The notes below the pieces were generated by a model. It saw only the letters and a program-made list of their open reading frames with translations. It searched no databases and had not been told where the DNA came from. The position numbers and the translations under genes were made by a program. From an uncultured Collinsella sp. (GTDB lineage Bacteria > Actinomycetota > Coriobacteriia > Coriobacteriales > Coriobacteriaceae), in NCBI GenBank assembly GCA_900768795.1, contig CAAGEH010000008.1:1-64000 (forward strand): a stretch of 64,000 nt of DNA, given 5' to 3'. Of the stretch, positions 17,461 through 26,157 are shown in pieces. Numbering within the stretch: position 1 is the first letter of the stretch; the number at the start of each line of letters is the position of its first letter.

Positions 17461-18483
17461 TTACTCTCCGTGCACCACCACCTTAAGGCCTGCTCGCTCA
17501 CATATCTGAACGACACGAGCAACATCGTGTTCACGCAGCTGGGGAACGTCTTTCATCCCGTAGAATAAACCAAGCGATGCATATTTACTCTCGCCAAGCT
17601 GATGAAACGGCAGGATGTCGGCGCGAGCGATGCCGAGATTCACCGCACGCATCGCATTTTGCTCCACACAGAAGTCGCTATCGGTAAAACCCGGAATAAT
17701 CGGAAGCCGCGCGACCACGTTACCCCCGTCGTTCAAAAGCGTTCGGAGATTCGAATCACGCACGGCAGGGTCGATTCCCGTGACGCGCATGCTCTCGGCA
17801 CGGTTAGCTATCTTGAAGTCCACAAGAAACGTGTCGCATACCCGAACGAGCTCAGCCAGATCGAGCGCCAGCTCACAGGCAAGTGTCGTCTCCACTGCCG
17901 TAGAGATACCAGCATCGTGCAAGCGTTTGAGCAGGGTAAACACCGCCTGCTGCCGCGCTTTTCCTGCCAGACATTCACCGCCCGATATGGTTACGCCCCC
18001 ACCGCTTTCCTCAAAGAAGATACGGTCGCGCATGAGTTCTTGGGTCAGATCATCGACCTCGCGCATCTGCCCGACGCGTTCCTTGGCACCCGTCGGGCAG
18101 TCCTCCGGCGCGGTATCGCATGACGCCCCGTTCGCATCTCGCGAAGCGTCCGCACGCACCGAGCACGCCATACATAAGCTTGGCTTATATGAAGTCTGCG
18201 GCTCAAAGCTCAGGTTCTCGGGATTGCAGCACCAGGGACATCTAAAAGGGCACCCCTTAACGAAGGCAACCGTACGAATCCCGCCTCCGTCATGGAGAGA
18301 AAAACGCTGCACGTTCGTAATGCAAAGCGCAGGGTTGAGCCGCACTTTCGAGGCCATCGGGCTGGCTATAGCCTCATGTTCCGACGACGAAAATCGTTTT
18401 TCGGCGGCAACTTTTTCAGCAGGATCCGTGAAAATCTGCGCACCTGCAGGCACAGTACGTCTCTCACCAGCATTAGAGCACAT
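17461..18483 (-). CDS. Glycyl-radical enzyme activase (radical SAM)
   Basis: 340 residues. It generates the glycyl radical on the upstream enzyme using S-adenosylmethionine. The cluster motif CPFRCPWC (CxxxCxxC) follows FSLHDGGGIRTVAFVKG. Additional cysteines between 110 and 160 (LCMACSV and following) suggest the extra ferredoxin-like clusters of this subfamily. GGVTISGGECL is the SAM-binding GGE region. The ATG at 18483 overlaps the end of the enzyme gene, so translation is coupled. An alternative start at 18357 would remove about 42 poorly structured residues. Confidence 0.9.
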   Translation of the reverse strand: MCSNAGERRTVPAGAQIFTDPAEKVAAEKRFSSSEHEAIASPMASKVRLNPALCITNVQRFSLHDGGGIRTVAFVKGCPFRCPWCCNPENLSFEPQTSYKPSLCMACSVRADASRDANGASCDTAPEDCPTGAKERVGQMREVDDLTQELMRDRIFFEESGGGVTISGGECLAGKARQQAVFTLLKRLHDAGISTAVETTLACELALDLAELVRVCDTFLVDFKIANRAESMRVTGIDPAVRDSNLRTLLNDGGNVVARLPIIPGFTDSDFCVEQNAMRAVNLGIARADILPFHQLGESKYASLGLFYGMKDVPQLREHDVARVVQICERAGLKVVVHGE

Positions 18484-20791
18484 GCTCGCTCCTGTTGATG
18501 ATGTCGTCCTGCAGCGTGCGCGAAAGCTCAACGAACATCGCCGAGTAACCGGCAACGCGTACGACGAGGTCGCGATGCTTCTCGGGATGCTTTTGCGCAT
18601 CGATAAGCGTTGCACGGTCAACCACATTGAACTGAATGTGCTGAATTCCCAAGCGCGAGAAAGCGCGCAGGTAGGCGGCGAGCTTTTGCAGTCCGAGCTC
18701 CCCCGCAAGCGAAGACGGAGAAAACTTGACGTTGAGCAGGCTCCCGTTGGAGTCGAGCACGTTCTGGAGCTTGCTCACGCTTTTAAGGCTCGCCGTAGGA
18801 CCATGCTGATCGCGCCCGACCATAGGAGACAAGCCGCCGTCAGCGAGCTGCTCGTGTGCACGACGCCCGTCCGGAGTGGCGCCGCATGCCGCACCAAGTG
18901 GAATATGCGCCGACACAGTATAGCTACCGGGCTGGAACTTTCCGCCGCGCACGTTGTCGTATTTGGCAACCTCGCGCCCATAAAATGCGAGGAAACGCGA
19001 GCCGAGCAGGTCGACCTCATCGATATCGTTGCCGTACTTGGGATAGCGATTGATGAACGCCTGACGCAGCTTTTCGTCCGACTCGCCTTGCCAATCCCGA
19101 TGCAGCACTTCGAGCAGCTGTCCATATGAGATAACGGGCTGCACGCGCTCGCCGCCCTCGCCCTCGCCAAAAACTGCGCGCTTAAGTACCACAAGCGAGT
19201 CGGCAAGATTGGCGGTGCCCACACCCTGAACGCCAGATGGGTTATAGCGCGCACCGCCTTCGGTGATATCGAGCCCCTTGGCAAGACTGTCGGCAACCAA
19301 ACAAGAAAGCAACGGCGTGGGCGATGTTTTGCGATGGGCCATGTCGCATACGTTGCAACCGCGCGCCATAAGGGCAACGTAGTGGGAAATCGTCTCCTCG
19401 AGTGCACGCTCCAACTCATCGAACGACACAAACCCCTGCGGATGCGCATCGAGCGTCAACTCAAGGCAGCGCACCATATTGAACATCGAGATATCGTGCA
19501 GGCCGTACATGCGCCCCGGAATCGAGAGTTCGACGCAGCCCACTACAGCGTAATCGCGCGCATCTTCAAGCGAAATCCCACGATTCGCAAATGCATCGAT
19601 ATTCACTTCGTCGTTAAAGCACTGCGGCAAACCATCGCCCAGACGAATGACTTCGCACGCCTCGTGATAAAGACCGGCGGGAGTATGCGCATGCACGCGC
19701 AGCGAGAGGTTGGGCTGTGGCAGACGCGTATCCTTCTGCACATCGAGCAGCAGGTACGACAGGTCGTTTGATGCGTCGTTGCCCTCGGCATCAACACCGC
19801 CCACGACTAAATTGAACCCGATGGGGAACCCGGCAAAGAACGCGGCACTCTCCGTAGAGCGAATCGCCACGAGCGTATTGGTCTTAAGGTAAAAGCACTG
19901 GATGAGCTCGCGAATGAACTCCGGAGTCTCCCCCGCCGCCACGCTTGCGCTGTAATAGGGCCACAGATACTGGTCCATGCGCCCCAGCGAAAGCGAGCTG
20001 GCGTTGCTCTCGTGCTGCAGCATGACCTCGGTGAGCCACACGAGCTGCAACGCATCGTACAGGTCGCGCGCCGGCTCGGTAGCGATATGGGAAAGAATCT
20101 CCGCCATGCGCGCAAGCTCCACGGCGCGGCAGGGGGTCACCGTCTCGGCAAGCTTGCGAACGTATGCCTCGTAACGATGGATATAGGCAATCGCCGCTTT
20201 AAGCACGATTACCGCCGCAGCAAGAAAATCATTGTGCGGCTCCTCCGCCGCACGCCCTTCGGCACGTACAAGAATCGCACCGTAACCCTGACTCAACACA
20301 AGCGGAAAGTCGCAAATTATATGTCCTTGGCCTTTATCCGTCTGGGCAACAGCGAAAATTTTGGTCTTCTGCGCCTCAAGAACCTCAGAGTCTGCGTGCT
20401 CTGTATACCAATCGTTGAGCGATTGACCTGCCCAAAAAGGATAGAGCACATCGCGGTAATACGCTTTGTCCTCCGCAGACATTTCGAACTTATCCTGCGG
20501 ACGCGTTGGGAACTCGTCGAGCTCGTCCAAAATCCAATAGGGAGACATCTCGGGTGAAATCACGCCCGCACGCGGCTTGGCGCTACGGTTTCCCACGAGT
20601 AGATCATGGTCGTCAACCACGATCTCGTGCTTCTCAAGCAGATGGGCAAGTGCTTTGGCACGGCGAATTATCACCGGTTCGCCTTCGGTCTCCCTATAGC
20701 TCTCCATATAGAGCCGAGCCCGTTCGAGCGAAACCTGACGGTTCTCGGCAAAAAGGCTGTCCTTGATTGCTTGAGTACGCGGGGTGAGCAT
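18473..20791 (-). CDS. Glycyl radical enzyme, PFL2/dehydratase-like
   Basis: 772 residues, oxygen-sensitive. The thiyl-radical cysteine lies in YAVVGCVELSIPGRMYGLHD, where the GCVE pattern is typical of dehydratases and lyases rather than true pyruvate formate-lyase. The C-terminal glycyl radical loop is RVAGYSAMF. DDHDLLVGNRSAKPRAG and GGARYNPSGVQGVG are also typical. The substrate is not predictable from these motifs; glycerol or diol dehydratases and C-N or C-S lyases belong to this superfamily. First gene of a three-gene operon (enzyme, activase, aldolase), controlled probably by the divergent DeoR-type regulator. Confidence 0.92.
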   Translation of the reverse strand: MLTPRTQAIKDSLFAENRQVSLERARLYMESYRETEGEPVIIRRAKALAHLLEKHEIVVDDHDLLVGNRSAKPRAGVISPEMSPYWILDELDEFPTRPQDKFEMSAEDKAYYRDVLYPFWAGQSLNDWYTEHADSEVLEAQKTKIFAVAQTDKGQGHIICDFPLVLSQGYGAILVRAEGRAAEEPHNDFLAAAVIVLKAAIAYIHRYEAYVRKLAETVTPCRAVELARMAEILSHIATEPARDLYDALQLVWLTEVMLQHESNASSLSLGRMDQYLWPYYSASVAAGETPEFIRELIQCFYLKTNTLVAIRSTESAAFFAGFPIGFNLVVGGVDAEGNDASNDLSYLLLDVQKDTRLPQPNLSLRVHAHTPAGLYHEACEVIRLGDGLPQCFNDEVNIDAFANRGISLEDARDYAVVGCVELSIPGRMYGLHDISMFNMVRCLELTLDAHPQGFVSFDELERALEETISHYVALMARGCNVCDMAHRKTSPTPLLSCLVADSLAKGLDITEGGARYNPSGVQGVGTANLADSLVVLKRAVFGEGEGGERVQPVISYGQLLEVLHRDWQGESDEKLRQAFINRYPKYGNDIDEVDLLGSRFLAFYGREVAKYDNVRGGKFQPGSYTVSAHIPLGAACGATPDGRRAHEQLADGGLSPMVGRDQHGPTASLKSVSKLQNVLDSNGSLLNVKFSPSSLAGELGLQKLAAYLRAFSRLGIQHIQFNVVDRATLIDAQKHPEKHRDLVVRVAGYSAMFVELSRTLQDDIINRSEHVL

Positions 20792-20861
20792 GCGACCTCC
20801 AAGACGAGCCAGACCTCGACTTTATGCATCCAGCTTGTTTCGTCCTAGATTATCGCGTTTA

Positions 20862-20912
20862 TTCTTGATTTTCAATTGATTATTCTTATTTTGTTCGAGT
20901 TTTTCTTATTTA
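20862..20912. promoter_or_regulatory. Three phased TTCTT repeats, probable DeoR-type operator
   Basis: TTCTT followed by an A/T-rich tail occurs at 20862, 20883 and 20903, that is 21 and 20 bp apart, two helical turns. The sites lie in the AT-rich region between the glycyl radical enzyme gene and the divergent DeoR-type regulator. Regular spacing on one DNA face suggests cooperative binding. Confidence 0.5.
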
Positions 20913-20982
20913 TCCTGTAAATCACGTATACTTAACACGCGATTCAGATGAAAACGCGACGAACCGAACCCCGCTCGATTGG

Positions 20983-21744
20983 ATGCCCATGTTCCCCGAA
21001 GAACGCCATAGCCAAATTTGCTCGCTTATTGAAGTAAATGGGCGCGTCACCGTCCCCGAACTCGCAAAACGCTTCGGTGTGACCGAAGATTGCATCCGCA
21101 AAGATTTAAAAACGCTTGCCGCTGCGGGCAAATGCCAACGCGTCTACGGCGGCGCAACGCGCGTCGAGAACGTACAGGAACGCGATATCAACAACCGCAT
21201 GGAGCTCTTTGAGCCCGAAAAACGCACTATCGCGGGCAAGGCGCTCAAGTTTATTCAACCGGAGCAAACTATCTATCTCGATATTTCGAGCACGAACGTG
21301 CAGCTTGCGCGCCTGCTCGCGCAAAGCGGAATCTCCTGCACCGTCGTAACGCCCATGCTCGATGTGCTCTCCGCCCTCGCCCGCGCGCCGCGCATCGACG
21401 CGCTCTCGCTCGGCGGCTCGATGCACGCCGAGCTTAACGCATGCTTGGGCCCCATCGCGCTCGATGTTGTACGCCATTACCGCTTTGACCTTGCGTTTAT
21501 GGGTGCATACGGCGTCGACACCGAGTCGCACGAGATCACGACCTACGATACCGATGACGGCATGCTCAAACGTGCCGCAATCGCGCGCGCCGCCGTCTCG
21601 TATTTGGTGTGCGAATCGCGCAAGTTCAGTGCGATCGGCACATACACCTACGCCGACTACCGTGATTTCGACGCGATGATCTGCGACGATGAGAACGATT
21701 CGGCCATCGCGCAGATCCGCGCCTCAGGACTTGATGTGCTGTAG
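20983..21744 (+). CDS. DeoR-family transcriptional regulator
   Basis: 253 residues. The N-terminal DeoR winged helix has ERHSQICSLIEVNGRVTVPE and FGVTEDCIRKDLKTLAAAG, and ends in the family hallmark RVYGGA. The C-terminal sugar-phosphate sensing domain has YLDISSTNVQLARLL, LGGSMHAEL and FMGAYGVD. It is divergent from the glycyl radical operon and is the likely repressor of it, responding to a phosphorylated intermediate. Two in-frame ATGs six bases apart (20983, 20989) are possible starts. Confidence 0.9.
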   Translation: MPMFPEERHSQICSLIEVNGRVTVPELAKRFGVTEDCIRKDLKTLAAAGKCQRVYGGATRVENVQERDINNRMELFEPEKRTIAGKALKFIQPEQTIYLDISSTNVQLARLLAQSGISCTVVTPMLDVLSALARAPRIDALSLGGSMHAELNACLGPIALDVVRHYRFDLAFMGAYGVDTESHEITTYDTDDGMLKRAAIARAAVSYLVCESRKFSAIGTYTYADYRDFDAMICDDENDSAIAQIRASGLDVL

Positions 21745-21750
21745 CGCCCC

Positions 21751-22395
21751 CTACTTGATATCGTCAGCGATATCGATATTCACTCCGGTCAAACCAACGT
21801 AGCCGCCTTGGGCGGCCTTGGGGCTTTCGGCGTGGCAAAGCACCCATTTGTCAGTCTTCCAATAGCAATAGGAGTCTCCGCCCGTAGGCATCTCGCGCTC
21901 GGGCTTGGGCGTATTGGTTCCTTCGGGAAGCGCGATCATCACCTGGAAGCCGCCATCGTCAACCATGCACGGCGTGTAGTGGAGCGTTGTGGAGTAAACC
22001 TCAACGAGCGTACCAGCCGGCACGCGGAACGCCTTGACGAGCGAAGTGTCGAGCTTTCCATCTTCGATTTGGTAGCGCTTGGCAACGAGCAGAATAAAAT
22101 CGCGTGCTCCGAGATTGAACTCGCTCGAACGGTGATACTCGAGACAGTTGAGCAGCGTATTATGGCCGTTGCACCATCCGACCTGAACACCCTTGCCGCC
22201 GAACATGAGCAGCTTGAGGTCCTCAACGCCCTGTACGCTCTCGAGCTCGGGCGCGCTCGCCACGTACTGGCTGCCCTCGGGAACGGGCGTGGTGGCAAGC
22301 GCCGTTACCATGGGGTCGACGAGCTTAGCGGGAGCATCGTCCCATACGCGCCCGTAGATTTTGAATTCATCATCGAATACAGACTGGATGAGCAT
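21751..22395 (-). CDS. DUF4867-like cupin-fold protein
   Basis: 214 residues, cytoplasmic, no signal peptide. The pattern VQVGWCNGHNTLLNCLEYHRSSEFNLG and FRVPAGTLVEVYSTTLHYTPC (given in parts: GHNTLLNCLEYH, RVPAGTLVEVYSTTLHY) suggests a metal-dependent cupin with His/Glu ligands. I believe it belongs to DUF4867, whose function is unknown to me. GAAAGG before the ATG supports the start. It is convergent with the DeoR-type gene, with 6 bp between them. Confidence 0.65.
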   Translation of the reverse strand: MLIQSVFDDEFKIYGRVWDDAPAKLVDPMVTALATTPVPEGSQYVASAPELESVQGVEDLKLLMFGGKGVQVGWCNGHNTLLNCLEYHRSSEFNLGARDFILLVAKRYQIEDGKLDTSLVKAFRVPAGTLVEVYSTTLHYTPCMVDDGGFQVMIALPEGTNTPKPEREMPTGGDSYCYWKTDKWVLCHAESPKAAQGGYVGLTGVNIDIADDIK

Positions 22396-22542
22396 AGCGA
22401 ACCTTTCGATAGAACCGCTGAACTACTACTTCAAACATATTAGAACAGTTTCTATCACTGGATGTTCGCTTTTGTTAGTTTTTTATGCGAAAGCGTTCGT
22501 CGTGAGGGGCACCGATATACATCTGCACGTGGCACAAACAGC

Positions 22543-22572
22543 GTGAAAAACGATACCGGCACGGTCGTACTC
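22543..22572 (-). terminator. Possible terminator after the Nramp-related gene
   Basis: On the minus strand, ACGACCG pairs imperfectly with CGGTATCGT and is followed by TTTTTC, about 25-50 bp after the stop codon. Confidence 0.45.
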
Positions 22573-22597
22573 ACGCAGGCCGAACATAGCAGATTGG

Positions 22598-23854
22598 CTA
22601 GTAGCCCATCGCTTGGAGAACAAACATCACAATTGTCAGCACCGTGATGATCGCGATGGTCGCCCACGTGAGGACGTTCCACACGCGCCCGTTGCGGTTG
22701 CTGCCCATAACATGCTTGTCCGCAGCAATCAGCACCTGGAAAACGAGCACGACGGGCAGCAGCACGCCATTGATGACCTGCGATCCCATCATGATCTGGA
22801 ACAAGTCGACGCCCGGCAGCAAGACGAGCACAGCAGAAACAGCGATGATGCCCGTGATAAGACCGCGATAGATCGGCGCTTCATCCCAGCTGCGGTCGGC
22901 ACCGCGCTCCCAACCGAACGCTTCGCAGATGGCGCTCGAGGTTACGCCCGGCAACACGCATGCGGCCAAGAAGCTCGCTGCAACCAGACCGCTCGCAAAG
23001 AGGATCGTCGAGAACTGGCCAGCAATCGGCTCAAGGGCCTTTGCGGCATCGGCGGCATCGGAAATATGGATGCCAGCCGGAAACAGCACCGTTCCCGTGG
23101 TAATGATGATGAACCAAGCAACGAGATCGGCTGCAACCGAGCCCGAAATGGCATCGATACGCTGAAGGATGATGTCGTCCTCCCCGGCGTTCTTATCGAC
23201 CACGTTGTTCTGCGCCAGGAAGATCATCCACGGCGCAATGGTGGTACCGATCGTCGCGACGACGAGCGACACGTATGCCGGATCGCTTTGGATGTTAGGG
23301 ACCACGGTGTCGTAAGCGACCTGACCCCAGTTGGGACCCGCCATAAACGCGGCGACCACGTACGCGACGAACACGCAGCTCACCATCAGCAGAATCTTCT
23401 CGATGCGCTGGAACGAACCGGACATCGTGAGCAGCCAAATCAAAAGCGCCACGAGCGGAACCGAGATACTTGCCGGGATACCGAAGAGGGCGAGGCCGCT
23501 CGCGATACCCGCGAATTCCGAGATAGTAACCGCCGTGTTTGCGATAAGCAGCGCGGCCATGGCGAGGACGCTCTTGCGCACCCCGAATTTTTCGCGAATG
23601 AGCGATGCCAAGCCCTTGCCCGTCACGCATCCGCAGCGCGCAGCGGTCTCCTGCGTCACGATCAAAAGCACCGTCATCACCGGAAGCATCCAGAGCATCT
23701 TGTAGCCGTAGCTCGCGCCCGCGCTCGAATACGTCGCGATGCCACCGGCGTCGTTGCCCGAAAGCGCGGCCAAAAGGCCCGGCCCCATGGCTCCGAGAAT
23801 CAACCCAAGGGTGAGCTTGCGCTTTTTGTTGCCGCTGTTCTGGTTGTTTGCCAT
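22598..23854 (-). CDS. Nramp-related (SLC11) divalent metal transporter, probably for magnesium
   Basis: 418 residues with about 11 membrane segments, in the inner membrane. The start GLILGAMGPGLLAALSG is Nramp-like. The TM1 metal-site motif DPGN is replaced by SGNDAGG, and the TM6 motif MPH by APW (TTIAPWMIFLAQNN). Loss of the metal-binding methionine is the mark of Nramp-related magnesium transporters, one of which was characterised from Eggerthella lenta. Its position directly behind an MgtE gene (overlapping starts) fits Mg2+ transport. I took the ATG at 23854 rather than the GTG at 23863. Confidence 0.85.
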   Translation of the reverse strand: MANNQNSGNKKRKLTLGLILGAMGPGLLAALSGNDAGGIATYSSAGASYGYKMLWMLPVMTVLLIVTQETAARCGCVTGKGLASLIREKFGVRKSVLAMAALLIANTAVTISEFAGIASGLALFGIPASISVPLVALLIWLLTMSGSFQRIEKILLMVSCVFVAYVVAAFMAGPNWGQVAYDTVVPNIQSDPAYVSLVVATIGTTIAPWMIFLAQNNVVDKNAGEDDIILQRIDAISGSVAADLVAWFIIITTGTVLFPAGIHISDAADAAKALEPIAGQFSTILFASGLVAASFLAACVLPGVTSSAICEAFGWERGADRSWDEAPIYRGLITGIIAVSAVLVLLPGVDLFQIMMGSQVINGVLLPVVLVFQVLIAADKHVMGSNRNGRVWNVLTWATIAIITVLTIVMFVLQAMGY

Positions 23855-23863
23855 GAGCATCAC

Positions 23864-25708
23864 CTAGCCCAAAAGCGCCAACGCAGCAGCGACCGAGGCG
23901 ACCGAAAACAGCACGCACGCTATCATGACCGCCGTGACGTTCATCGCCGTACCCGACGTATTGAGGTCGTGATCGTCGCGCCAGAACAGCACCTTAAGGT
24001 AGATGACCGAGGTGGCGGAACTCAGCAGCGCCACAAACGAGGCGATGGTGAAGCATGCGGTGAACAAGCCCTCGTGGATAGAGTAGGCATCGGGGAATGC
24101 TGCTGTGCGCACGAGCTGTGCACACAGGTACACGATCACGGCGAGAATCAGGCCCATGCCCGTCGTCTGCAAGAAGAACCCCAGATACGGTTTGGGCTCG
24201 TCGTCGTCCTCGTCGTACTCGAGGTAAAAGTTCTTAACGAACGAGATCGCACGCGACGCCGCCAAAAGCACGACCGGCATGGCGCACATCGGATAGACGA
24301 ACAGCTCGGGTGAGCTGCCGAGCGTGGAGAGCACGCTTGCGATAATCATCGAAGCGATGGCCCACACAGCGACCCAATACTGACGGTGCACGAACCAGCT
24401 GAGCGCATGCGTCGACTCGCTCGTGACGTTGTCGCCTGAGCCGATGCCTGCAATCTGCAGGTCCTCTTGGTGCTCCTCGGCGATGACGTCCATGGCGTCG
24501 TCGAACGTGACGATGCCCAGAATGTGGCGGTTCTCGTCACAGACCGGAATCGCAACGAGGTCGTACTTGGTCATCTCATCAGCCACGTCCTCCTGATCAA
24601 GGTCGGGCGAGACGAAAACGACATCGCGATATGCGAGCTCCGAGAGGCGCTGGTTATGGTCGGCAACGACAATCGAGCGCAACGACAGCACGCCTGTGAG
24701 CTTGCCCGTCGAATCCTCGGTATAGACGTAGTAAACGCTCTCGAAATCCTGATCGAGCTGCTTGATCGCCTCGATGGCGTCGGCAACGGTCGAGGTGGCG
24801 GGCAGCGCCACGAACTCGGACGTCATGATACGTCCGGCCGTGTTCTCTTCGTAGCCGAGCAGGTTACGAATCGCCTTCTCCTCCTTGACACCCATAAGGC
24901 GCAGAAGCTTTTCGGCCTTCTCGTAGTCGAGTTCCTCAATCAGGTCGGCTGCATCATCCGGGTCCATCATGGCGAGCATGCTCGATGCATCGCGATCAGA
25001 AAGGCCTTCAAGCATCTCGGCCATGAGGTCGTCGTCATCGAGCTCGGAGATTGCCTCTGCAGCCTGAGCGGTATCGAGCTGAGCAAACACCTGCGCGCGC
25101 AAACGCGGGTCGAGCTGTTCGATGATGTCCGCGATATCGGCGGGATGCAGCTCACCGAGCGTCTTATGCGACACGCTGAGCTGGATGTTCTCGGTCGAGC
25201 GCTCGAGCAAGTCCATATACGACCAGGCAATAATATCTTCAGACAGCGGGTGACCGATCTTGGTCATAAACGCCGCGACGATATGCTCGAGCTTTGGGCT
25301 GATGGCACGCAGCAAACCCGCGGCGCCCACCTCGGCACCGAGTAGGCGCAGCTGGTTCTCGCCCGACATCGAAAACTTGATGTCGTTTACGCGCACGACC
25401 TTGAGGCCCTGCGTATCGACAATCTGCTTGTTGAGAATATCGCGCGCAAGCAGCACCTCATCGGGCTGCAGGTACGAAAAGCGCACATCGGTTGAAGGGG
25501 TCTTGAGATGAACGCCGGTCTCGTCGATGCGGTCGACGTACTTACGCCAGCTGATCATAAAAGGCGTCTGGCCAGGACCTCTAAACGCCAGCGATGTCAC
25601 ATGCGGAAAAACCTCGCCCGTGGCGATACCGAAGTCGTTTACGACACCAAGTTTCTCGCCGTCGACATCAATCACCGGCAATTTGAGCATTTCGGATAGG
25701 TAGTTCAT
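23864..25708 (-). CDS. mgtE: MgtE-type magnesium channel with N-terminal PRC-barrel
   Basis: 614 residues. An N-terminal PRC-barrel-like region (about 1-160; VIDVDGEKLGVVNDFGI, LKVVRVNDIKF) is followed by the helical MgtE_N domain with many acidic residues (ADIADIIEQLDP, MDPDDAADLIEELD). Two CBS domains come next (about 290-420) and then five or so C-terminal membrane helices. In MgtE the N and CBS domains sense Mg2+ and close the channel. The membrane part is divergent from classical MgtE. GAGGAG before the ATG at 25708 decides the start. Probably co-transcribed with the Nramp-related gene. Confidence 0.85.
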   Translation of the reverse strand: MNYLSEMLKLPVIDVDGEKLGVVNDFGIATGEVFPHVTSLAFRGPGQTPFMISWRKYVDRIDETGVHLKTPSTDVRFSYLQPDEVLLARDILNKQIVDTQGLKVVRVNDIKFSMSGENQLRLLGAEVGAAGLLRAISPKLEHIVAAFMTKIGHPLSEDIIAWSYMDLLERSTENIQLSVSHKTLGELHPADIADIIEQLDPRLRAQVFAQLDTAQAAEAISELDDDDLMAEMLEGLSDRDASSMLAMMDPDDAADLIEELDYEKAEKLLRLMGVKEEKAIRNLLGYEENTAGRIMTSEFVALPATSTVADAIEAIKQLDQDFESVYYVYTEDSTGKLTGVLSLRSIVVADHNQRLSELAYRDVVFVSPDLDQEDVADEMTKYDLVAIPVCDENRHILGIVTFDDAMDVIAEEHQEDLQIAGIGSGDNVTSESTHALSWFVHRQYWVAVWAIASMIIASVLSTLGSSPELFVYPMCAMPVVLLAASRAISFVKNFYLEYDEDDDEPKPYLGFFLQTTGMGLILAVIVYLCAQLVRTAAFPDAYSIHEGLFTACFTIASFVALLSSATSVIYLKVLFWRDDHDLNTSGTAMNVTAVMIACVLFSVASVAAALALLG

Positions 25709-25975
25709 CGTGCTCCTCAAGGACTCACGGCAGAAGCTCAGCACAGCAAAACGTTAACCGAACTCCGCCGAAGCAGATATGTTACGCGCAACCGACACCC
25801 GGACATAAAGCCCTACCGATTGGTTGGCACCCCGTGCGCGCACTCAAGAGCACTCACAGGGGTCATCGACTGTACGGTCGAGGTTTGGATTTCACCTGAG
25901 ACCTTTCTCTTGACCCTTACGTTCATACGCGGCGCACAAGACGCCCCGTCTTCATAACCGCAGATACTATAGCAT
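25709..25975 (-). promoter_or_regulatory. Long structured 5' leader of the mgtE operon, class unknown
   Basis: About 250 nt lie between a TATAGT -10-like box on the minus strand near 25965-25970 and the mgtE start. A compact three-stem element is visible: P1 25861-25864 with 25900-25903, P2 25881-25884 with 25894-25897, P3 25867-25870 with 25877-25880. A competing stem pairs 25830-25836 with 25855-25862 and shares two bases of P1, which is switch-like. I cannot match it to the M-box or another class from memory. Magnesium control is inferred only from the genes behind it. Confidence 0.4.
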
Positions 25976-26035
25976 CAGGCCATAGCTCGAGACTGCATTT
26001 TTCAAGATGCATACTGCGACTTTACTTTGTCTTTA

Positions 26036-26086
26036 TACAAAAATGCGGACGGGACCTGCTTGTTCTCGCAGATACCGCCCGCATCT
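26036..26086 (-). terminator. Terminator after the NodB-type deacetylase gene
   Basis: On the minus strand ATGCGGGCGG pairs with CCGTCCGCAT and is followed by TTTTTG; the loop is about 27 nt. Confidence 0.7.
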
Positions 26087-26157
26087 CTATTCATCAAACC
26101 GCGCACACAGACACACGAACATTGGCCAAAGCGTCGCGCGCTGTTGACGCCTTGCGG

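Noticed and set aside
22613..24313. Plus-strand frame of 566 codons rich in Arg, His and Glu
   Set aside because: Antisense to the Nramp-related and MgtE genes; composition is that of a shadow of membrane-protein codons.
25709..25975. M-box, FMN or TPP riboswitch
   Set aside because: Short look-alikes (GGTGAAAT, GGGGTGCC) occur, but the other conserved blocks of these classes are missing.
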